A stretch of 64,000 nt of DNA, taken from the NCBI RefSeq assembly GCF_035594125.1, contig NC_087151.1, forward strand, positions 20,165,253 through 20,229,252, read 5' to 3'. Positions 37,886-49,400 of the stretch are shown here, one piece after another; the first letter of the stretch is position 1, and every line of letters begins with the position of its first letter. Both the position numbers and the translations under genes were made by a program. The notes beneath the pieces were generated by a model that saw only the letters and a program-made list of their open reading frames with translations, ran no database searches and was not told where the DNA came from. This stretch comes from Scylla paramamosain (Eukaryota > Arthropoda > Malacostraca > Decapoda > Portunidae).

Positions 37886-38310
37886 TAAGAACATAAGAAC
37901 ATAACAAATAAGTAAATCTGCAAGAAGGCATCAGGCCTACAAGTGGCAGTACTTGTATGAAATATGCCTACCTATTTCCACCTATCATCCCCATCCATAA
38001 ATGTGTAATTTTCTCTTACTGCTCCCAAATGCCTCAGCACTAACAACTTGATTACTACGTCCGTTCCAATCATCTACTACTCTATTTAAGAACCAATTCC
38101 TTCCTGTCTCCTTTTTGAACATAAAGTTTTCAGGCTTGAACCCGTTTTTCTTGTTCTATCATATTTACAGATTCTAAGAAAAATTCCTTATGTTCCCTTT
38201 ATTATAACCCATATAACCCCTAAAAGACTTCAATTAGGTCAACTCTTAACCTACGTCTCTTTAAAGAATGTAAATTTAACAGCTTGAATATCGCTTCGTA
38301 AGGAATACTC
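37886..38310 (-). mobile_element. 3' end of a CR1-like LINE, copy 1, truncated by satellite
   Basis: Non-satellite DNA read on the minus strand. The top strand starts with two 8-bp units (TAAGAACA) that form the 3' tail (TGTTCTTA on the sense strand). Next comes the 3' UTR text GCATCAGGCCTACAAGTGGC, then the C-terminal coding remnant. It matches 53,161-53,575 closely. It stops at GGAATACTC/ATTAGGTTC, where HOR m10 text resumes in mid-monomer, so the 5' part was removed by recombination rather than by incomplete reverse transcription. It keeps the segment GCTTGAATATCGCTTCG, of which copy 2 lacks about 11 bases. Family assignment is from the short tail repeat and reverse-transcriptase text and was not verified by search. 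Confidence 0.8.
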
Positions 38311-41300
38311 ATTAGGTTCTTTGCATGTATTCAAGAGTTTTTATAGATAATATGATCAAAAACACTCAAAAAACATGTTTTTGGTAATGTTATTCTGTTT
38401 GTCCATAAAAGGTGTTTTGCATGCGTTTTAGCGTTTTTGGTATGTAATGAGCTCAAAAACACCTAAAGGCAAGTTCTTGGTAAAAGTTGGTTATATTCAC
38501 ATGTAATGTGATTGCCCGGCTTCTTAGTGGTTTATATCCTAACACGCTCAAAAACACTCGAAAGACATTTTCTGATAATATTATTATTTTCCCACATAAA
38601 GCTAGTTCCGCATGGAATTTGGGGTTTTGGTAACTAATAATGTGAAAAACACTCAAAATACAGGAATTTAGTAAGGTTGTTTTGTTTTTTAATTAAAAGT
38701 GTTATTCATGAATTTCAGCATTTTGGTATGTAAGAAACTTCTCTAATAAACAAATTTGGTAAGGTAGTTCTGTTTCTCAGTTAAAAGTGTTATTCATGAG
38801 TTTCAGCATTTTGGTATATAAGAAACTTCTTTATGTACACGAGTTTTTGAGTTTTTTGCCTTGTGGTTCTTGTGAAACTATAAAACACTCATTATACACA
38901 TTTTTCGTAATGTCCTTTTCTTTCCTAATATAGAGTGCGTTTCATCAATTTTCGCATTTTATTGTAGGTAACAAGCTCAAAAACACATCGAAATATATCT
39001 TTTTGGTATTGTTATTCTATTTCTTCATATTGGTTGGTTTGCATCCGTTTTAGCGTTTTTCTACGTAAATCATTGAAAAGACACGTTCTTAGTAATATTG
39101 TTGAAATATTTGAAAAAAACACTTAAAAGACAGGTTTCTAGTAAAGTCGAGTAATTCCTCCATATAGTTGGCTTTGCATGCACTTCAGGGTTTGGTACAT
39201 AACTCCGGAAAAAAAGATAAAATTATTTTTTTTATAATGATTTTTTTTTTTACAAAATTTCCCTGAATTTTTCCAGAATTTTGGTACCTCGGTACCTATG
39301 AAGATGAATAACAAAAATATATATTTTTTTCTCTATAAAGCGTTATTTGTGAGTTTTAGCTTTTTGTACCAAAAACCTAAAACTCACAAATAACACTTTC
39401 ACTAAAATTTTAAGGAACTAAAAATTTAAAACACTCATAATACACGATTTTCGTAATGTCCTTTTCTTATACAAACATAGGGTTCTTTACATGTATTTAA
39501 GAGTTTTTATAGGTAACATGATCAAAAACACTCAAAATACATATTTTTGGTAATATTATTCTGTTTCTCCATAAAGAGTGTTTTACATGCGTTTTAGCGT
39601 TTTGGTATGTAAGGAGTTTAAAAACATTTCAAGGCAAGTTCTTCGTAAAAGTTGGTTTTATTCCCAAGTAATGTGATTGTTCTGCTTTTTAGTGCTTTGT
39701 TGCATATCACGCTCAAAAACACTCAAAAAACATTTTTCTGCTAATGTCATTTTTTTCCCACATAAAGCTAGTTTCGCTTGTAATTTAGCAATTTCGTAAC
39801 TAAGAATGTGAAAAACACTTAAAAATACACAATTTGGTAGGGTAGATCTGTTTCTCGATTAAAAGTGTTATTCATGCATTTCATCATTAAGAAACTTCTC
39901 TATATACACGAGTTTTTGCGTTTATTGCCTTGTGGTTATTGTGAAATTATAAAACACTCATTATTTCTCATTTCTCGTAATGTTCTTTTATTTCCTAATA
40001 TAGAGTGCTTTCCATCCATTTTTGCATTTTTTGTAGGTAACAAGCTTAAAAACACTCAAAAAATATCTTTTTGGTAATGTTATTCTATTTCTTCATATTG
40101 GTTGGTTTGCATCCGTTTTAGCGTTTTTCTTCTTAAATCTCTGAAAAGACTCGTTTTCAGTAATATTGTTGAAATTGCTTCTGGTACAGGTTTCTGGTAA
40201 AGTCGTGTAATTTTCCCATATAGGTGGCTTTGCAAGCACTTCAGGTTTTAGTACATAACAGGAAAAAAAGGTAAATTTTTTTTTTTTGTTATTTTTTTTT
40301 CTTTTCCTAATTTCCCTGAATTTTGAAAGAATTTTTTTGAAATTCCCTGAATTTTTGAAAAGAATCTCAGTACGTATGAAGATGAATAACAAAAAAAAAG
40401 AAAAATTTATTTATTTATTTTTATTTTATTTTTTTCTCTATAAAGAGTGTTATTTGTGTGTTTTAGCTTTTTAGTACTTAAGGAACCTAAAAACTTTCAT
40501 AATACATAATTTTCGTAATATCCTTTCGTTTCATAAACATAGGGTTCTTTGCATGTATTTAAGCGTTTTTATAGGTAACATCATCAAAAACACTTAAAAT
40601 TCATGTTTTTAGTAATGTTATTTTGTTTCTCCATAAAGGGTGTTTTGCATGCGTTTTAGCGTTTTCTTATGTAAGGAGTTAAAAACACTTAAAGGCATGT
40701 TTTTGGTAAAAGTTGGTTTTATTCCCATGTAATGTGATTGTTCTGCTTTTTAGTGCTTTGTTGCCTAACACGCTCAAAAACACCCAAAAGACACTTTTCT
40801 GGTAATGTCATTTTTTCCCACATAAAATTAGTTTCGCTTGTAATTTCGGATTTTCGTAACTAAGAATGTGAAAAACACTCAAAATACTCACATTTGGTAA
40901 GATAGTTCTGTTTCTCAATTAAAAGTCTTATTCATGACTTTCAGCATTTTGGAATATAAGAAACTTCTTTATATACACGAGATTTGCGTTTTTTGCCTTG
41001 TGGTTCTTGTGAAACTATAAAACACTCATTATACTCGTTTCTCGTAATGTCCATTTGCTTCCCAATATAGAGTGCTTTTCATCCATTTTCGCGTTTTTTA
41101 AAGGTAACAATTTAAAAAACACTCAAAATATACCTTTTCGGTAATGTTATTCTATTTCTTCATTTAGGTTGGTTTGCATCCGTTTTAGCATTCTCTAAGT
41201 AAAACACCAAAAAGACACGTTTTCAATAATTTTGATTTGGATTCCCATATAGACTGACTTCCTTGGGTTTTATCGTGTTGGTTCCTAACATGCAGAAAAC

Positions 41301-41777
41301 ACTCATAAGACAGTTTTCTGGCAAAGACGTTTAATTTCCCCATATAGATGGCTTTGCATGCACTTTAGGGATTTGGTATATAAATCCGAAAAAAAAACCT
41401 AAATTTAACTTTTTTGATAATGTTGTTATTTCATATAATTTCCTGAACTTTGCCCGAATTTTGGCACCTCGTTACCTGTGATGAATAAGAATGAAAAAAA
41501 AATATCGTATTTTTTTATTTATTTTTTTTTTCTCAATAAAGAGTGTAATTTGTGGCTTTTAGCTTTTTCGTACTTAATGAACTTTAAAACACTCATAATA
41601 CACATTTCTCGTAATGTCCTTTCGTTTCCCAAAAATAGGGTTCTTTGCATGTATTTAAGCGTTTTTATTGGTAACATGATAAAAAACACTCAAAATACAT
41701 GTTTTTGGTAATGTTATTCTGTTTCACCATAAAGTGTATTTTGCATGCATTTTAGTGTTTTGGTGTATAAGGAGCTT
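38311..41777 (-). repeat. HOR block R6, minus orientation
   Basis: Reverse anchors lie near 39,284, 40,370 and 41,468. The block mirrors ~2,240-5,320 and holds the duplicated m6 (38,700-38,830) and the degraded foldback (39,337-39,399). At ~40,310-40,375 the m1 text CCCTGAATTTTGAAAGAAT is partly repeated. The block stops sharply within m9 at TATAAGGAGC, where AT-rich filler starts. Confidence 0.85.
39337..39399. repeat. 29-bp foldback, right-arm copy (imperfect)
   Basis: Arms at 39,337-39,365 and 39,371-39,399 surround the loop GTACC. This is the palindrome partner of the 4,583-4,645 foldback. One arm has a GCG change and the other a CCT change, so pairing is no longer perfect. The flanks match the left-arm copy when reversed, including the adjoining CACTAAAATTTTAAGG segment. 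Confidence 0.85.
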
Positions 41778-41862
41778 ATAACTATAAAGCTATAACTATA
41801 AAGCTATAAAGCTTATAACTATAAAGCTTATAGCTATATATAGCTATAAGCTATAAAATTTT
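41778..41862. repeat. AT-rich palindromic filler at a rearrangement junction
   Basis: Repeated AACTATAAAGCTATA-type words lead into an exact 28-bp palindrome at 41,825-41,852 (centre AGCTATATATAGCT). This sequence is found nowhere else in the window. It lies exactly between the outer end of the palindrome arm (m9 at ~41,777) and a segment that directly copies ~25,510-26,460. The first bases (GAGCTTATA) continue the GGAGCT of m9, so the filler may have been templated from the broken end. Confidence 0.85.
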
Positions 41863-42679
41863 TGCATTTTTTTTTTTGTAGGTAAAAAGCTCAAAAACAC
41901 TCAAAAAAATATCTTTTTGGTAATGTTATTCTATTTCTTCATATAGGTTGGTTTGCATCCGCTTTAGCGTTTTTCTACGTAAAACACTGAAAAGAAACGT
42001 TTTCAGTAATTTTGTTTTGGATTCACATATTGACTGACTTCCATATTATTTATCGTTTTGGTGCCTAACATGCTGAAACACACTGAAATGAAAGGTTTCT
42101 GGTAAAGTCGTTTAACTTCCCTATATAGGTGGCTTTGCATGCACTTTATGGTTTGGTACATAACAATCCGAAAAAAAAGCTATAATTAACTTTTTTGGTA
42201 ATATTGTTTTTTTTTACATAAATTTCCTGAATTTTGGCAGAATTTTTGCATCTCGATACCTATAAGGATGAGTAACAAAAAAAAAATCCCATTTTTTTCA
42301 TTTTTTTATTTATTTTTTTTTCTAAATAAAGAGTTTTATTTGTGGGTTTAAGCTTTTAGGTACTGAAGCAACTTAAAAAAAACACTCATAATACACGTTT
42401 CTCGAAATGTACTTTCGTTTCCCAAACATAAGGTTCTTTGTATGTATTTAAGCGTTTTTATAGATAACATGATCAAAAACACTCAAAATACATGTATTTG
42501 GTAATATTATTCTGTTTCTCCATAAAACGTATTTTGCCTGCGTTTTAGCGTTTTGGTACGTAAGGAGCTCAAAACACTTAAAGGCAAGTTCTTGGTAAAA
42601 TTTGGTTTTATTCCCATGTAATGTTGCCGTTCCTTTTAGTGCTTTATTGCGTAACACGCTCAAAAACACTCAAAAGACA
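41863..42679 (-). repeat. Minus HOR segment copying 25.5-26.3 kb
   Basis: It starts inside m5, runs through m4-m1 (anchor ~42,255, with the rare TATAAGGATGA variant), and then m11-m8, ending in CAAAAGACATGC. It is a direct copy of ~25,510-26,325 at an offset of about 16,355, including the GCGTAACACGC m8 variant. Confidence 0.85.
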
Positions 42680-43490
42680 TGCAAGGCCTCGCATATGAGG
42701 AAATTAAAGACCTTACCAGAAAACTGTCTTTTGAGTGTTTTTCATTATGTTAGGCACCAAAACGATAAATAATAAGGAACTCACTCTATGTGGGAATCCA
42801 AAAGAAAATTACTGAAAACATGTATTTTCGGTGTTTTACGTAGAAAAACGCTCAAACGGATGCAAACCAACCAATATGAAGAAATAGAATAACATTACCA
42901 AAAAGGTACATTTTGAGTGTTTTTGAGCTTGTTACCTACAAAAACCGCGAAAATGGATGAAAAGCACTCCCTATTGGGAAAGAAAAGGACATTACTAGAA
43001 ACGTGTATAATGAGTGTCTTATTATTTTCGGGAAAAAGAACTTGTCGTTCACAAGAACCACAAAGCAAAAAACGCAAAAACTCGTGTATATAAAGAAGTT
43101 TCTTAGATACCAAAATGCTGAAACTCATGAATAAGAAACTTAATTGAGAAACAGAACAACATTACCAAATGCGTGTATTTTGAGTGTTTTTTTTCACATT
43201 CTTAGCAAAACCCCAAATAGCATGCGAAACTAGCTTTATGTGGGAAAAAAAATGACATTACCAGAAATGTCTTTTGAGTGTTTTTGAGCGTGTTAGGCAA
43301 TAAAGCACTAAAATGCAGGGCAATCATATTACATTGGAATAAAACTAACTTTTACCAAGAACTTGCCTTGAAGTGTTTTTCAGCTCCTGACATATCAAAT
43401 CGCAAAAACGCATGCAAAACACTCGTTTATGGAGAAGCAGAATAATATTACAAAAACAAGTGTTTTTGAGTGTTTTTTTTTTATCATGTT
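42680..43490 (+). repeat. Plus segment: island start fused to a 14.9-15.5 kb type HOR
   Basis: The first ~140 bp (AAGGCCTCGCATATGAGG onward) match the inverted island at 26,326. From about 42,820 the text instead follows ~14,870-15,530 (m4 with TTTTCGGTG, the hairpin variant of m6 at ~43,050, then m7-m9). The segment ends near 43,490 within m10 (ATCATGTTACC), where minus orientation resumes at TTTTTGCATCTTAG. It is a recombinant of two arm regions. Confidence 0.85.
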
Positions 43491-46400
43491 ACCTATTTTT
43501 GCATCTTAGTACCTATGAAGAGGGATAACAAAAAAAAAAAAATATTATTTTTTTCTCTATAAAGAGTGTTATGTGGGTTTTAGCTTTTTTGGTACTTAAG
43601 GAACTTAAAGACACTCATAATACACGTTTCTCGTAATGTCCTTTCGTTTCCCAAACATAAGGTTCTTTGTATGTATTTAAGCGCTTTTATAAATTACATG
43701 ATCAAAAACACTCAAAATACATGTTTTTGGTAATGTTACTCTGTTTCTCCATAAAGGGTTTTTGCATGAGTTTAAGCGTTTCGGTATGTAAAGAGTAAAA
43801 AAAACACTTAAAGGTAGGTTTTTCGTAAAAGTTGGTTTCATTCCAATGCAATGTGATTGTTCTGCTTTTTAGTACTTTGTTGCAAAACACGCTCAAAAAC
43901 ACTCAAAAGACACTTTTCTGGTAATATCATTTTTTTTCCAACATAAAGCTAGTTTCGCAAGTAATTTGGGATTTTCGTAACTAAGAATGTGAAAAACACT
44001 GAAAATACACACATGTGGTATGGTAGTTCTGTTTCTCAATTAAAAGTGTTATTCATGCATTTCAGCATTTTGGTATGTAAGAAACTTCTCTATATACACG
44101 AGTTTTTGCGTTTTTTGCCTTGTGGTTCGTGTAATTCTATAAAACACTCATTATACACGTTTGTCGTAATGTTCTTTTGTTTCCATCCATTTTCGCATTT
44201 TTTGTAGGTAACAAGCTGAAAAACACTCAATGTAATGTTATTCTATTTCTTCATATTGATTGGTTTGCATCCGTTTTAGCGTTTTACTCCGTAAATCACT
44301 GAATAGACACGTTTTCAGTAATATTGTTATAATTGCTGAAAAACACTCAAAAGACAGATTTCTGGTAAAGTCGTGTAATTTCCCCATATAGGTGGCTTTG
44401 CATGCACTTCTGGGTTTGGTACGTAATTCCTGAAAAAAAAAAAAAAAAATTTTTTTATGTTTTTTTTACATAATTTCCCTGAATTTTGCCTGAATTTTGG
44501 CATCTTTATACCTATGTAGATGAATAACAAAAAAAAAATTATCATTTTTCTCTATTCGTGGGTTTAATTTTTTGGTACTTAAGGAACTTAAAAACAATCA
44601 TAATACAAGATTTTCGTAATGTCCTTTCGTTTCACAGACATAGGGTTTTTTGCATGTATTTAAGCGTTTTTATAGGTAACATGATCAAAAACACTGAAAC
44701 TACATGTTTTTGGTAATGTTATTCTCTTTCTCCATAAAGGGTGTTTCCATGCGTTTTAGCGTTTTGGTATGTAACGAATTAAAAACACTTGAAGACAAGT
44801 TCTTCGTAAAAGTTGGTTTTATTCCTATATAATGTGATTATTCTGCTTTTTAGTGCTTTGTTGCATATCACGCTCAAAAGCACTCAAAAGACACTTTTCT
44901 GATAATGTCATTTTTTTCCCACATAAAGCTAGTTTCGCATGTAATTTGGGATTTTTGTAACTAAGAATGTGAAAAACACTCAAAATACACACATTTGGTA
45001 AGGTAGTTCTCTTTCTCAATTAAAAGTGTTATTCATGAGTTTTAGCATTTTGGTATGTAAGAAATTTCTCTATATACACGAGTTTTTGCGTTTTTTGTCT
45101 TGTGGTTCTTGTGAAACTATAAAACAATCATTATACACGTTTCTCTAAATGTCCTTTTGCTTCCCAATATAGAGTGCTTTTACATCTATTTTTGCGTTTT
45201 TTTGTAGGTAAAAAGTTCAAAAACACTTTTTGGTAATATTATTCTATTTCTTCATATTCGTTGCTTTGCATCCGTTTTAGCGTTTTTCTACGTAAAACAC
45301 TGAAAAGACACGTTTTCAGTAATTTTGTTTTGGATTCACATATTGATTGACTTCCATATTATTTATTGGTTTCGTGCCTAACATGCTGAAAAACACTGAA
45401 AAGACAGGTTTCTGGTAAAGTCGTTTAATTTCCTCATATAGGTGGCTTTGCAGGCACTTTAGGGTTTGGTAAATAACAATCCAAAAAAAAGCTATAATTA
45501 ACTTTTTTTCGATAATGTTCTTTTTTCCACATAAATTGCTCCAATTTTGGCAGAATTTTGGCATCTCGGTAGTTATGAAAATCAATAAAAAAAATTTTAT
45601 TATTTTTATTCTTTTTATTTTTCTCTTTAACGAGTGTTATTTGTGGGTTTTAACGTTTTGGTACTTAAGGAACTTAAAAACAGTCATAATACACGTTTCT
45701 CGTAATGTTCTTTCGTTTCTCAAAGATAGGGTTCTTTGCATGTATTTAAGCACTTAAAAACACTTAAAACACATGTTTTTTGTAATGTTTTTCTGCTTCT
45801 CCATAAAGGAGTGTTTTGCATGCGTTTTAGCCTTTTAGCGTAAGGAGCTCAAAATCACATAATGGCAAGTTCTTGGTCAAAGTTGGTTTTATTCCCATGT
45901 AATGTGATTGCCCTGCTTTTAAGTGCTTTATTGCCTAACGCGCTCAAAAACACTCAAAAGACACTTCTGATAATGTCATTTTTTTTCCCACACAAAGCTA
46001 GTTTCGCATGCTATTTGGGATTTTGCTAACTAAGAATGTGAAAAACACTGAAAATACACGCTTTTGGGAAGGTTGTTCTGTTTTTCAATTAAGAATGTTA
46101 TTCATGAGTTTCAGCATTTTGGTATCTAAGAAACTTCTTTATATACACGAGTTTTTGCGTTTTTTGTCTTGTGGTTCTTGTGAACCACAAGTTCTTTTGC
46201 TCGAAAATAATAAGACACTCATTATACACGTTTCTCGAAATGTCCTTTTCTTTTTCAATAGGGAGTGCTTTGCATTCATTTTCACCTTTTTTGTAGGTAA
46301 CAAGCTCAAAAACTCTCAAAATATACCTTTTTGGTAATGTTATTCTATTTTTTTGTTTTCATATTGGTTGGTTTGCATCCATTTTAGCGTTTTTCTACGT

Positions 46401-49400
46401 AAAACACCGAAAAGACACGTTTTCAGTAATTTTGTTTTGGATTCCCATATAGAGTGACTTCCATATTATTTATCGTTTTGGTGCGTAACATTCTGAAAAA
46501 ACACTCATAAGATAGTTTTCTGGCAAAGACGTTTCATTTCCCCATATAGGTGGTTTTGCATGCACTTTAGGGTTTGCTGCATAACAGTCGAAAAAAAAAG
46601 CTAAAATTAACTTTTTTCATAATGTTCTTATTTCACAAAATTTCATGAATTTTGCCCGAATTTTGGCATCTCGGTACCTGTGAAGATGAATAAGAAAGAA
46701 AAAAAAATATCTTATTTTTTTATGTATTTATTTATTTTTTCTCAATAGAGAGTTATTTGTAGCTTTTAGCTTTCTGGTACTTAATGAATTTAAAAACACT
46801 CATAATACACGTTTCTCGTAATGTCCTTTCGTTTCCCACAAATAGGGTTCTTAGCATGTATTTAAGCGTTTTTATTGGTAACATGATCTAAAACACTCAA
46901 AATACATGTTTTCGGTAATGTTATTCTGTTTCTCCATAAAGTGTGTTTTCCATGCATTTTAGCGTTTTGTTATATAAGGAGCTCAAAAACACTTAAATTC
47001 AAGTTCTTGGTAAATGGTTTTATTACCATGTAATGTGATTGCCCTTCTTTTTAGTGCTTTACTGCCTATCACGCTCAAAAACACTCAATAGACACTTTTC
47101 TGAAAATGTAATTTTTTTTACCACATAAAGCTGGATTCGCAATCAATTTGGGTTTTGAGTAACTAAGAATGTGAAAAGCACTCAAAATACAAGCATTTAG
47201 TAAGGTTGATCTGTTTCTCAATTAAGAGTGTTATTCATGAGTTTCACCATTTTGGTATCTAGGAAACTTCTCCATATACACGAGTTTTTGCGTTTTTTGT
47301 CCTGTGGTTCTTTTGAATTATAAAACACTCATTATACACTTTTCTCGCAATGTCCCTTTCTTTCCCAATATAGAGTGCTTTGCATCAATTTTCGCGTTTT
47401 TTTTAAGGTAACATGCTCAAAAACACTCAAAATGTACCTTTTTGGTAATGTTTTTCTATTTCTTGATATTGGTTGGTTTGCATCCGTTTTAGCGTTTTTC
47501 TACGTAAAATACTGAGAAGACACGTTTAAGTAATTTTGTTTTGGATTCCCATATTGAGTGAGTTCATTATTATTGATCGTTTTGGTGCCTAACATGATGA
47601 AAAACACTCAAAAAACAGATTTCTGGTAAAGTCATTCAATTTCCTAATATAGGAGGCTTTGCATACTCTTTAGGGTTTCGTACATAACACTCCGAAAAAA
47701 AAAAGCTAAAATCAACTTTTTTTATTTTTTTCTTTTATCATATAATTCCCCTAAATTTTCCCAGAATTTTGTCATCTCGGTACCTATGAAAATGAATGAC
47801 AAAAAAAAAAAAAAAAATTTTTTTCATTTTTTTTTATTTATTTTTTTTTTCTAAATAAAGAGTGTTATATGTGGGTTTTAGCTTTTTGGTACTTAAGGAA
47901 CTTAAAAACACTCATAATACACGTTTCTCGTAATGTCCTTTCGTTTCCCAAACATAAGGTTATTTCTATGTATTTAAGCATTTTTATAGATAACATGATC
48001 AAAAACACTCAAAATACATGTTTTTGGTAATGTTATTCTGTTTCTCCATAAAGTGTGTTTTGCAGGGGTTTTAGCGTTTTGGTATATAAGGAGCTCAAAA
48101 ACACTTGAAGGCAAGTTCTTGGTAAAAATTGGTTTTATTCGAATTTAAAGTGTTTCCCCTTCTTTTTAGTGCTTTATATCCTATTACGGTCAAAAACACT
48201 CAAAAGACACCTTTCTGGTAATGTCATTTTTTCTCACATAAATCTGGTTTTGCATGCTATTTGAGGTTTTGGTAACTGAGAATGTGAAAAGCTCTCAAAA
48301 TACACGCATTTAGAAAGGTTGTTCTGTTTCTCAATTAAGAGTGTTATTCATGAGTTTCAACATTTTGGTATCTAAAAAACTTATCCATATATACGAATTT
48401 TTGCGTTTTTTGCCTTGTGGTTCTTGTGAAACCATAAAACACTCATTATACACGTTTCTCGTAATGTCCTTTTCTTTCCCAATATAGAATGCTTTGCATC
48501 CATTTTCGCGTTTTTTGTGGTTAGCAGGCTCAAAAACACTTAAATTATTCCTTTTTGGTAATGTTATTTTATTTCTTCATATTGTTTGGTTTGCATCCGT
48601 TTTAGCGTTTTTCTACGTAAAAGACGAAAAGACACGTTTTCAGTAGTTTTGTTTTGCATTCCCATATTGAGTAGCTTCCATATTATTTATCCTTTTGATG
48701 CCTAACATGCTAAAAAAGAAAACACTCAAAAGAGAGGTTTCTGGTAAAGTCGTGTAATTTCCCCATATAGGTGGCTTTGGATGCACTTTAGGGTTTGTTA
48801 CATAAGTCCGAAAAAAAAGCTAAAATTAACTTTTTTGATAATTTTCTTTTTTCCACATAATTTCCCTGAATTTTGCCAGACTTTCGGCATCTCAGTACCT
48901 ATGAATATGAATAAAATAAATTTTAAAAATTGCAAATTTTTTATTTATTTTTTTTTCTCTATAAAGAGTGTTATTTGTGGCTTTTAGCTTTTTTGGTACT
49001 TAAGAAACTTAAAAACACTCATAATACACGTTTCTCGTAATGTTTTATTCGTTTCCCAAATATGTATTTAGTGTTTTATAGGTAACATGATCAAAAACAC
49101 TGGAAATACGTGTTTTTGGTAAAGTTATTCTGTTTCTCCATAAAGGGTGTTTTGCATGCGTTTTAGTATTTGTGTATGTAAGGAGCTCAAAAAATCTTAA
49201 AGGGAAGTTCTTGGTAAAAATTGGTTTTATCCCTATGTAATGGGATTGCCCTGCTTTTTAGTGCTTTATTTCCTACCACGCTGAAAAACACTCAAAAAAA
49301 AAATTTTATGTTAGTCATTTTTTTCCCACTTTTTTATCCCACAATATTTCGCATGCATTTATGGGTTTTGGTAACTAAGAATGTGAAAAACACCCAAAAT

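Larger units (their letters stand above)
25845..41777 (-). repeat. Right arm of the ~15-kb imperfect palindrome
   Basis: This is the reverse-complement partner of ~2,240-17,468. Relative to the left arm it carries about 1 kb extra at ~37,690-38,690 (diverged monomers, a LINE fragment and part of a HOR). It also has a ~350-bp deletion at ~33,460, where m5 text (CCCAATATAGAG) fuses directly to m2 text (CTAAAATTAAC), and an extra m8-like patch at ~34,232-34,320. Its outer end is abrupt at ~41,777, where AT-rich palindromic filler begins. Confidence 0.85.

Noticed and set aside
2240..41777. Palindrome as a sequencing or assembly foldback artefact
   Set aside because: The arms differ by many substitutions and by private indels (a ~1-kb insertion with LINE, a ~350-bp deletion), which an artefact of one molecule would not show. 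An assembly misjoin between homologous arrays cannot be wholly excluded without reads.
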